From contig CM053331.1 in the NCBI GenBank assembly GCA_028583605.1, positions 2,440,001 through 2,504,000 on the forward strand: DNA of 64,000 nucleotides. Direction: 5' to 3'. The stretch's first letter is position 1, and each line of letters opens with the position of its first letter. Positions 29,901-41,900 of the stretch are shown one piece after another. Position numbers and translations under genes: made by a program. The DNA is from Dastarcus helophoroides (taxonomy: Eukaryota; Arthropoda; Insecta; Coleoptera; Bothrideridae). Below the pieces are notes generated by a model. That model was given only the letters and a program-made list of their open reading frames with translations, was not told where the DNA came from and did not search any database.

Positions 29901-32900
29901 TCTTTTTCCACTATTATCTTGTCTTCATGTGACACGTGTTTCTCAGAGGTATTGCTTAATAATCATTTGGTGGCCAAAATTTCAATGCCAAACGAAAGTT
30001 CATCAGTAATACTTTCTTTTTCCACTACAATCTTGTCTTCATGCGATACGTTTTTCTCAGCTGCATTGCTTAATAACCATTTGGTGATCAAAATTTCAAG
30101 GCAAAACGAAAGTTCATCAGTAGCATTTTCTTTTTCCACCATAACTTTGTCTTCATATGACATATTTTTCTAAGCTATATTACTCAATCATCATTTGGTG
30201 GTGAAATTCTCAATGAAAAATGAAAGCTCATCAGTAGCATTAAATTTTTCCACCATAACTTTGTCTTCAAAGGACATGTTTTTCAAGCTATACTGCTGAA
30301 TAATCATTTGGTGGTCAAAATTTCAATGCAAAACGAAACTTCATCAGTTATATTTTCTTTTTTCACTACAATCTTATCTTCATGCGATATGTTTTTCTCA
30401 GCTGTATTGCTTAATAATCATTTGGTGGTCAAATTTTTAATGAAAAACTAAAGTTCATCAGTAGCATTTTCTTTTTCCACCATAACTTTGTCTTCATATG
30501 ACATATTTTTCCAAGCTATACTGCTCAATAATCGTTTGGTGGTCAAAATTTCAATGCAAAACGAAAGTTCATCAGTAATATTTTCTTTTTCCACTATAAA
30601 CTTGTCTTCATGTGATACATGTTTCTGAGCTGTATTGCTTAATAATCATTTGGTGATCAAACTTTTAATGGAAAACGAAAGTTCATCAGTAACATCTTCT
30701 TTTTCCACTAAAACCTTGTCTTCATATGATACATTTTTCCAAGCACTACTGCTCAATAACCATTTGGTGGTCAAAATTTTAATAAAAAACGAAAGTTCAT
30801 CAGTAATATTTTTTTTTCCCTAATAATTTCATCTTCCTATTATATAGAATTGTTTAAGTTTTACATCATCGCTTGATTGTGCCAGAGGATCGATGATTTG
30901 GACAGAACCTTCCTTTTAAGCAAAATCGATTCATATTTAATTAAAACTCAGACGTTTTTGGTAGTCAACATTTTGGCAATAAGCTAAAAAACTTCATCAG
31001 TAATATGTTCGTTTTCCACTATAATTTCATGTTTTTAAAGTGTACATTTGTGTTATACGATATTGATTGAATATTCTAGCGATTATAAAAGATGAGTAGA
31101 AACCTAGTTTTAAACAAAACATCAACGTCATCAGTTATAAGGAATCCAATTTAAAACTCGTAGATGTTTTTGGTGTCAAAATTTGGGTAAACCAAAGCTC
31201 GTTATGGTGGCGGCGAACCAGGCAAATCTCTTGATCTAGAAGCGCGTCTTCCAATAGGGACTGGTCTAGCTTACTACGCTGCCAACATTATCCGCCACTG
31301 TTTAGAATCGCGTCGAATTGTTGCAGGCACATGAATTGTGCTTGGGTTGGGACCCCATCAAGACACGCAGGACGCAGACATAAACGTGTCTGCCCAAAGG
31401 AAGATCAGTGCATAAACAACGGCTGCTTTTCTTAAACAAGTTCACGGGCAATGCCTTCAAAAGCTATTTTTATCGCTCCGTTGAGAACCACAGAACTAAC
31501 TGTGAAACTCAATGCCTCAAATAGCGAAATATTTATCTGTTCTTCGTCGCCGGTCACATGCGCCTTATTTATACGTTTTATGTGTCTCTCTCCGGTGGAG
31601 GCAATAAATTCCGAAGCCTTCTTCGCATTTTGTAGTTTGTAATTATGGGAAAATATCGCCTTTGCGGAGAATATGTACCGTAAAAATGAGTCATATTTCA
31701 AGATTATAGGCCTACAGTCAAGGCCATCATTGTCCTTATATTGAAAGGAAAAAGGGATAGAGACTGAATACCAAATAGTTTATGGATGCGTGCGTTAATA
31801 CCGGCGGTATTTACCCAGCACTTTACAAACGGCCGTCAGTTTTCTTAATGCAACCCATTTTGTATTCATGTTTGGTTTTGAAATACAATATGTATGAGTC
31901 TAACAAGTTCATTAAAAGGACTATTTATATGATTTCGAAATAAGCCTGCTGAAGCTTAAATATTGACATGAAATTTTTTCAGACAGTTCTTAGAAAAATA
32001 GATGTTACTAACTAAGACTTGGGCTTGGAAATTGAAACTTATTTTTTATCATTTATGGAGGAGTGTAGTCACGTGCAAAGTGCACTTCATCCAAAAATAT
32101 GAATAATTCATTTTAGATAAAAAATTGGTGTATTCTTCATGAAAAAAAAAATTGGTGATTCCAGTACTTGTTTCAAATGTGTTTCCATAAGAGGTCCAAG
32201 TGGTAGACATAAGAAAAAAGCTAATTAATCCAGAAATTAAATTGCAGTTAATTTTATATCGCCTTTAAAAAGCAGTTCACATAATAAAGAAATAATGATC
32301 GCGTGCGAAGTTATCTTACTTTAAATAACAAAACCGAAGGTTATTCTCATCAAACTACGTAAACATTTGTTTAAACATTTAATAAACAAACGTTAAACTT
32401 TGGGCAAAGCAAGCGTTCGCCTAAACCGAAATTAATGCCCCATATCCAAGCTTTTGTTCAAACAAAGATAGAGATAAATCTGTTAAGAATACCGTAGTTA
32501 CACTTTAAATAATTAAATGTATATAGCGTATATGTATATTAATTGTATACAGTTAGAACATCACGACGTAGGAAGGCCACGATATGTGACATCATGTATT
32601 TTTATGGAAAATACCACACACAATTTCCTACCTCTATAACTTGCTTCAAATCGTCCACGTAGCAAGTCTCCGTGTCCATCACTTCCTGCAGGACCCTTTG
32701 TTCTGGATTAATGGTAGTTTGCTCCGCGATACCGCTATCCGCTGAACCTGAAACAATCGCATTTTACGTGAGAAATAGCCAACCTCAGATAAAAAAATCG
32801 AGTCAAGACAAGGTCATTGAATCAATTATGTATAACACACAGGTAATCGTCCTTCGTGGAACGATTTGATGTGTTAATTGGAATGTTAGTCAAGATGAAT

Positions 32901-35900
32901 GAATGTTTGGAGATTCATCGGAATTTGAACGTACCGGATAATATAGCACGAATTCCGGGAAACAACATTGTGGCCTTTGCGTGGCGAATTCTAAAATGGG
33001 GAACACTTCGTGACTTGTGGCTTGAATTCTGTAGATAAAAAGAAACTCTTGTGATGACTTTTTCAGAGAAACTTTTGGGAAAATGTACAAAGAAGGTGAT
33101 ATTTGAAGGCCACAAGGAATACTTCCTGACTTGTGGCCTTTGTGGCCTTAATGCTGTAAAAATAAGGAAACACTTCTAACGAACTTTTCAAAGAAATTTT
33201 TATGAAAATGTACAAAGGTAAACTTTGAAGGCCACAAGAAACACTTCCTGACTTGTGGCCTTTGTGGCCTTAATGCTGTAAAAATAAGGAAACACTTCTA
33301 ACGAACTTTTCAAAGAAATTTTTATGAAAATGTACAAAGAAGGTAAACTTTGAAGGCCACAAGAAACACTTCCTGACTTGTGCCCTTTGTGGCCTTAATG
33401 CTGTAAAAATAGGGAAACCCTTCTAACGACCTTTTCAAAGAAATTTTTGTGAAAATGTACAAAGAAGGTAAACTTTGAAGGCTACAAGAAACACTTCCTG
33501 ACTTGTGGCCTTTGTGGCCTTAATGCTGTAAAAATAAGGAAACACTTCTAACGAACTTTTCAAAGAAATTTTTATGAAAATGTACAAAGAAGGTAAACTT
33601 TGAAGGCCACAAGAAACACTTCCTGACTTGTGCCCTTTGTGGCCTTAATGCTGTAAAAATAGGGAAACCCTTCTAACGACCTTTTCAAAGAAATTTTTGT
33701 GAAAATGTACAAAGAAGGTAAACTTTGAAGGCCACAAGGAACACTTCCTGAGTTGTGGCCTTAATTTTGTAGAAATAAGGGAACATTTCCAATTACTTTT
33801 TCAGAGGTCACATTCAAAGGCCACAAGAAACACTTTTTGACTTGTGGCCTTTGTGGCCTTAATTCTGTAAAAATAGGGGAACACTTCTTATGACTCTTTC
33901 AGAGAAACTTTTGAAAAAATGCACAAAGAAGGTATCATTTGAAGGCCACAAGGAATACTTCCTGACTTATGGCCTTTGTGATCTTCATTCTGTAAAAATA
34001 GGGGAACACTTCCAATGACTTTTTCAGAGAAACAAAGAGGTCACATTTGAAGGCCACAAGAACACTTTCTGACTTGTGGCCTTTGTGGCCTTACTTCTGT
34101 CGAAATAGGGGAACACTTCTAATGACTTTAGCACAGAAACTTTTGGGAAAATGTACAAAAAAGATAACATTTGTACTAAGGTCACAAGAGACACTTCGTC
34201 ATTTGTGACCTTTGTCGCTTGAAATCCATAGAAACGGGGAAGACTTCTACAAGGCTTTTATAAAGTTCTGAAAAGTTATACAATCAATTCTACAATTACG
34301 AGTCCTTGTAGCGCAAAATCTGGGAGGTTGTACCCAATAAAACACTTGTACCCAATGAAACCCTTTTGTGGACTTCGCGGCCAAGATGCCAAAGTGGTGG
34401 TCTCCTGATGGTCCCTTTCGATGTCCAAGGTGAGGTATAATAAGTTGGAAAGTTGGGCAATCTCGTTCGATTTTATTTTTATTATCCAATGGCGAACTAC
34501 CGCGACCTTTAAGGTCTTTGACCACGGACGAAATCGAGCTTTTTGTTATCGATATTATTGTTGCGTCCGTATTTGGAAACTGGGCGCTCACCAGCTTACC
34601 TATTTCGTCCGCATGTCCAAAGCCAAAGCTACCAGACTTGATTTATTTTAATTGGTAAAGAATCCCACAATATAAAACTTAAATTATTTATCGATTGTTG
34701 ATGTAAATTCCGTAATGTGTCACTCCTTAGTTATGTATGGTTTTGCTTTTGCTGCTGATTAATTTTTTTGTTCTGTTCGTTTATTTTAAATTTTGTACGT
34801 GTTTGTTGCGGTTTTGTTTGAATCTTTCTGGTGATATTCGTATTTGTTCTGGTTTTGTTCGTATTTCTTCTAGTTTTGTTTGTGAAATTTCTGATATTGT
34901 TGATGAATTTTCTGGTTTTCTGCTTTAGGTCATTTTTTGTTCTGTTCATTTTTTTTTTACTTTTGTACGTATTTGTTGTGGTTCTGTATGTATTTTTCTG
35001 GTGATATTCGTATTTGTTCTGGTTTTGTTCGTATTTCGTATTTGTTCTGATTTTATTCGTATTTCGTATTTGTTCTGGTTTTGTTCGTATTTCTTCTAGT
35101 TTTGTTTGTGAACATTTCTGATATTGTTAATGAATTTTTGGTTTTCTGCCTTAGATCATAAATTGACCCTTTAATGAGTGAATCATTCAAAATAGATACT
35201 CAAACAATTTAAAAATCTTCGATATATCTTAATTTTTTACCGAACGAGTATTTGACCGATTTTTACGTTTTTGTATTCGTCTCTCATTTTTCGTCAGAGT
35301 AATTTTAGTTTTTCGGTTTTTGTTCCATTTGGTTATGTTTTTAAATTCGTCCAGTTTATTCTTAAAAACTCAGAATTTTCTATATTCTATTACAAATCGA
35401 TAAAAAAAAATCGGAAATCACTTCGGTATTCTCGGAATTCGTACCTCCATGATTCTTTCAAAATTTTTTGATTTTGTTCAAAAATCCTTTGGTTCCAATT
35501 ATGCCTATGATGGCTTCATCTTTCAATTGTGCAAGGGCTGGCCCAGAAAATTGCCAAGGGGAGGAAGCTACATTGTAATTTTTTACTTAAAATTAAATTT
35601 CGAAATTTTTAGAATAGTTTTTATCAAAAATAATCGTATTTTATATAAAAAAAGGATAACATCGTACTTAAAAACAATGATTGGGAAAAAAGTCGATTTA
35701 TCGATAAAAAAAACGAGGAAAAAGTTGTTTTCAGAAATATAAATTTTGTAAAAAACAATTTTGAGATTTTGAGAGAAGAAGGAAGAAGAAGGATGAGAAA
35801 AATAAGAAGAAAAAAGAAGAGGAAGAAAAGAAGAAGAAGAATAAAAATAGAAGAAGAAAGAAGAGGAGAAGAAGAAGGTGAGAAAGGGGAGGAAGCGACG

Positions 35901-38900
35901 AAGAAGTAACCAAGAAAGAGAAAAAGAGAATAAGAAGGAAAGAAGAAGAAGAAAAGTAGAAGAGGAGAAGAAGAGAAGAGAAGAGAAGAGAAGAGAAGAG
36001 AAGAGAAGAGAAGAGAAGAGATGGGAAGAGATGGGAAGAGATGGGAAGAGATGGGAAGAGATGGGAAGAGATGGGTAGAGATGGGTAGAGATGGGTAGAG
36101 ATGGGTAGAGATGGGTAGAGATGGGTAGAGATAGAGATGGGTAGAGATGGGTAGAGATGGGTAGAGATGAGGAAGAGAAGAGAAGAGAAGAGAAGAGAAG
36201 AGAAGAGAAGAGAAGAGAAGAGAAGAGAAGAGAAGAGAAGAGAAGAGAAGAGAAGAGAAAGAGAGAAGAGAAGAGAAGAGAAGAAGGAAAGGAGAAGAAA
36301 AGAAAAAGGGAAGAAAGGAAGAGGAGAGAAGAAGAAAAGAGAAAAAGGAAAGAAGAGAAGAGGAAGGGAAGAAGAATAAGAGAAGAAGAAGAGAAGCAAA
36401 AAAGAGGAAGAGAAGAAGAATATAAGAAAAAGGGAATAAGAGCAGAAGAAGAAGAAGAAGAAGAAAAGAGGAAGAGAAGAAGAAGAGGAAGGGAAGAGAA
36501 GAGGGAAGAGAAGAAGAAGAGAGGAAGAGAAGGAGAAGAGAAGAAGAGAAGGAGAAGAAGAAGGAAATAGGAAGAGAAAAAGAAGGAAAAAAGAGGAAAA
36601 GAGAAGAAGAGAAAAAGAAGAAGAAGAAGAGAGGAAGAGAGAAGAAGAGAAGGGGAAAGGAAGAACATAAAAAGAAAAAGAAGAAGAAGAGGCTAAGAAG
36701 AAGAGAATAAGAAGAAGAGAAGAAGAAAAAAGTAGAAGAGAAAAAGAAGAAAATAAGAAAAGACAAGAAGAAGACGAGAAGAGAAGAGAAGAAAAATAAA
36801 AATAAAAGACGAAGAAGAGGTGAATAAGAAGAAGTATACGAGAAGAAGAAGAGAAGAGGAAGGAAAAAAGAGAAGAAGAAAAGAAGAAAAAGCAAAGGAG
36901 AGAAGAAGAAGAAGAGAAGATGAGGAGAAGAAGAGAAGGAGAAGAAGAAGAGAAGAAGAAAAGAGAAAGAGAAAAAGAAGAGAAGAAGAAAAGATAAAAA
37001 GAAGACGATAACAAAAAAAGTAGAGAAGAAGAACAAGAAGAAGGAAAAAGATGTAGGAGGAGGAGAAAAAGAAGGAGAAGGAAGAGGAGGGAAAGAAGGG
37101 GGAGAAGGAGAAGAAGGAGAAAAAAGAGTTGGTTTTATAAAATTTTGAAAATTGCAGTTTAAGCTCAGACTCTTAAAAAAATTCGAAATAGTCAGGAGAA
37201 GGCGAGTTTTTTAAAAAGTAGAATTTGCAAACGTTGGAAATTTCTGGAAAAGTTGAAAAAAACGTCGAAATTGTCAAAAAAGTTGCAATTTGAAAAAGTA
37301 GAAATTTTCAAAACCGTCGATACTTGAAAAAAGATGGAAACTGCAATACAGGTCCATTGTTTGTGAGGAAAGATAAGAGAAGAAGAAAAAGAAACAGAAG
37401 AGGTCTAGAAGAAGAAGAAGGAGGAGGAGATGAAAAAGAGAAGAGAAGAAGAAGGGGAAGAAGGAAAAGAAAGAGAAGAAAAAGGAGAAAAACGAGGAAG
37501 AAAAAAAGAAGAAGAAGCAAGGAAGAAGAAGAGAAGAAGAAAAAGAAGAGAACAGGAAGAGAAGAAGGGAAGAAGAAAAAGAAGAGAACAAGAAAAGAAG
37601 AAGGGAAGAAGAGAAGATAAAGAAGAAGAGAACAAAAAGGACAAGAAGAAAGAGGGGGAGAAAGAGAAGAAGCGAGGAAGAAGAAGGGAAGAAGAAAAAG
37701 AAGAGAACAGGAAGAGAAGAAGAAAAAGGAGAAAACAGGAAGGGAAGAAGAAAAAGAAGAGAACAGAAAGAGAAGAAGAAAAAGAAGAGAACAAGATGAG
37801 AAGAAGGGAAGAAGAGAACAAGAAGGAAAAAAGAAGAAAAAGAAGAAGATGAAGAAGACAATAGGAGAAGTCGAAATTTCATCGTTTTTTTGCTAAATTT
37901 TTCACAAAATTTCGAAGAAAAACATTTGGAAAATAATCAAAATTTAAAGTCGACATTTTCAAAAATGTGGAAATTTCCAAAAAAAAGCCAAAGTTTTCCA
38001 ACTAAAAAGTGTTTGAAAATGGTTCTATTTCGAGAAAAAGTCAAAATTGAAGGAAGTTAAAATTTTGAAAAAAGGTCGAAATTTTATGTCAACATTTTCA
38101 AGAAATTCGAAATTATCAGGTGAAAGTCAAAATTTTCAATGGAAACGCAATTTAAAAAATAAAATGTTTCGAAGGCAAAAATTTCCTGAAAAGGTTAAAA
38201 TTTTGAAAGGTGGAACTTTAAAAAATAAGTCAAAATTTAGAAAAAATCCGAAATCTTGGGAGTTGAAATACTCAAAATAAGTTAAAAATTTGATATTCGA
38301 CATTTTCAAAATAAGTCAAAGCATTAAAAAATGTTAAAATGTTCAAAAATGTCAAAATTATAAATAAAAATCGAAAACGGATTTTTAAAGAAATCAAAAA
38401 TTTCAAGTCAATTGATTTTATCAAAAGTCCAAATTTTCAAAATTCATACTTTAAAACAAAGTTGAATTTTAAGTCAGATTTACAAAAACATCGAAATTTC
38501 ATCTTTTCTCCCTCTTTTGGGAATTTGAGTATTTCTCTTAAATTCGTTGTTTTTTAAAAGAACATTTGGCATTTTTCTCAAAATTCTACTTTTTTTTTTT
38601 AAATTGGTTTTTTGCTCAAAAATTCGATGTTTTCAAAACTCGTCTTCATCTGAAGTAGTAAACACTCACCGTCAAAGTTAAAAAAAAGTATTTCAAAATA
38701 ATAAAATTTACAAAAAGAGACAAAGTTTTGAAAAATAAGTCGAAATTTTGAGAAAAGGCAGAATTTTTGTCAAAATTTTCGAAATTTTTAAAAAAGTTAA
38801 AATATTCTCGAATTTATTTTAATTCGTTCAAAATTTTGTAAATTCGCAATTTAAAAGAACCTTTAAAAAAGACCCTTTAAAAGAAAATCGAAATTTTCAG

Positions 38901-41900
38901 GAAAAGCTGAATTTAAAAAAAAAAATAGAATTTACAAACGTTCGAAGTTTCGAAAATAAGGATTTTGAGGAAATGCTCGAAATTTTAATACAGGTTCATA
39001 TTTTAAAAAACGTCAACTTCGAGAAAAGGTCGAAACTTTGAGAAGAGGTAGAAATTTTGTCGCAATTTTCAAAAACAGAAATAACTTTCTCGAATTTACT
39101 TTATAAAATACGTTCAAAATTTTGAAAATTCGCAATTTAAAGTCAAGCTCTTTAAAAAAAATCGAAATTTTCAGGAAAAGGCGAATCTTTTAAAAAGTAG
39201 AATTTACAAATTTGCGATGTTTCGAGAAAAGTGAAACTTACGAGAAAAAAGGTCGATATTTTCAAAAAAATCGCAATTTGAAACAAGTAGAAATTTTCAA
39301 AAAATCGCAATTTTCAAAAAATCGCAATTTGAAAAAAATCGCAAATTGAAAAAAATAGAAATTTTCAAAAAATCGAAATTCAAAAAAGATCGAACTTTCA
39401 GTAAAGGACCATAATTTGAAAATTGTCAACTTCAAGAAAAACAAGCAAATTTTGATGATAAAATCCGAAATTTACAAAAAAATGGAAACTTTAGAAAATA
39501 TCGAAAATGTCAAAAAAATTAAAAATTTGAAAAATCCAATTTATCAAGAAAGGCGAAATTTTATCAATTTTTTATCTGCTCCCTCTTTTTTGTTTGGAAG
39601 TAAAAAGGAAAATAAAATTACCATTTTCCCCAAAAGTCGACTTTTTTTAAAGTGGTTTTGCTGAAAAGTTCGATGTTTTCAACATTCGTCTTCCTTCAAA
39701 AAATTTGTTTTTTTATATAAAAATGTTGAATTTTAGCTTAAACTTTTAGACATTTTTTTGAGAACTCCTCTTTTTACCTTATAACTGAAAATGCATCTTT
39801 TCGAAATTCCGATTTGTCGCGTGGTGCACCAAGATGACACGGAGCGACGATTTGGAAACTTCGGTTTTATTCCCAAAACTGGGCTCTTTCCCTTAAAATT
39901 TGACTTTTTTCTAAAAATGTTGAATTTTAACTTATTTGTCTTTTTTCTAAAAATGTTGAATTTTAACTTTAAATTTTTGACTTTTATACTTTTTAACTAA
40001 AAATGTAGCTTTTCGAAATTCCGATTTGCAGCGTGGTGCACCAGGGTGCAACGGAGCAACAATTTTGGAAACTCAAAACTTCGATTTTATTCCCAAAACT
40101 GGGCTCTCTCTCAAAATTTGTCTTTTTTCCAAAAATGTTGAATTTTAACTTATTATCTTTTTTTTTAAAATATTGAACTTTAACTTAAAATTTTTGACTC
40201 TTTTTACTTTTTAACTGAAAATGCAGCTTTTCGAATTCCGATTTGTCGCGTAATGCACCAGGGTGTCACGGAGCAACAATTTGGAAACTCAAAATGTCAA
40301 TTCTATTCCCAAAACTGGGTTCTTTTTTCAAAATTTGTCTGTTTTATAAAAATATTGAATTTTAACACGTCTTTTTTCTAAAAATGTTGAATTTTAACTT
40401 TAAATTTTTGACTTTTATACTTTTTAACTAAAAATGTAGCTTTTCGAAATTCCGATTTGCAGCGTGGTGCACCAGGGTGCAACGGAGCAACAATTTTGGA
40501 AACTCAAAACTTCGAAATGTTGATTTTTAACTTATTTGTCTTTTTTCTAAAAATGTGGAACTTTAACTTAAAATGTTTAACTTTTTTACTTTTTAATTGA
40601 AAATGCAGTTTTTCGAAATTCCGATTGGTCGCGTGGTGTACCAGGATGCCACGGAGCAACAATTTGAAAACTCAAAATTTCGATTTTATTCCCAAAACTG
40701 GGTTTTTTCCCTCTCAAAATTTATCTTTTATCTAAAAATATTGAATTTTAACTTGTCTTTTTTTTTAAAATGTTGAATTTTAACTTAAAATTTTTGACTT
40801 TTTTACTTTTTAATTGAAAATGCAGCTTTTCCAAATTCCGATTTATCGCGTGGAGCCCCGGGGTGCCAAGGAGCAACAATTTGGAAACCAGTGACTTTTC
40901 GTCATTCATCGACTTGATTTTTTTAAGTGGGTGAACTCGTTTAATGTAAAAGTTTTCGGAAAAATAACTCATTTGTTTGCATGACGAATGCGAGTAGGCT
41001 CATCGGAATTATTAATAACAATTTGATATGGCTCGTGTCTGAAATAGTTTGGTGTAACCTTGAAAATTCATTAGAAGATGTTAATGTGTTCTTTCATTCA
41101 AAGCCGTCTTCTTTTTATTAATCAAAATGAAACACAGGCAAGCAATTAGCTTTAATAAATTACTGCTATTACTCAGTTAAAATCACAATGACATTTTAAC
41201 CAACAAAGAATACTAATAATTGATCTTGCTAATAGGAAAGGTAAGGACAGGTCCTGTAATATACAGCAAAATTTTGCTGCTAAAACAAAAGAGTATATGG
41301 TAAATATTTTAAGAATTAGGAAGCCGCTAATATGGAGAAGTATTCTGAATTCTGAAGACTTGTCAGTTTATGAAATTTTATTAATTATTAGCATAGTTAC
41401 AGATTTGGTTTTAAATCAGAAGAACAATTACGTTCCTGGCCAATTAAAAATACATTATGAATCAAGCTTACTCAATCCAACAGGCATTTCCTAAACGTAA
41501 AAGCATAAATAAAGGAGATAAATACAAATAAATACAGATGATAATATATGACATGATTTTTGATGATTATTATGGAAGAAGTACTCAAAAAATCAAAATT
41601 AGTGTGGTAGGAGGATTTTGTTAAAATTATTTTTGGTTTTATTACACAATTTGGCTTTTTTAAATGTTTTGGACAAGTTCGAATTACAAATGAACTTACC
41701 TTGCCTACCTGACGATTCATTATCACTGTCTAAGCTTTCGGCTGAGGCAAGGTACGCCGAACCAGGTTGATTATGGCCACTACTTCCGCTAGATGAGCAC
41801 GAACCTAAACTCGTCAAAGAAACAGGTCGTGATACTTCCGAGGACGTGGTACTGTTGGTTCCTACGCTGGTCTCGCTGGGAACCTAAACCGAAAAAAAAA

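Noticed and set aside
33010..34220. Regular 125-bp repeats considered as a CRISPR-like array
   Set aside because: Units are head-to-tail without unique spacers, and the host is a eukaryote. It is an ordinary tandem repeat.
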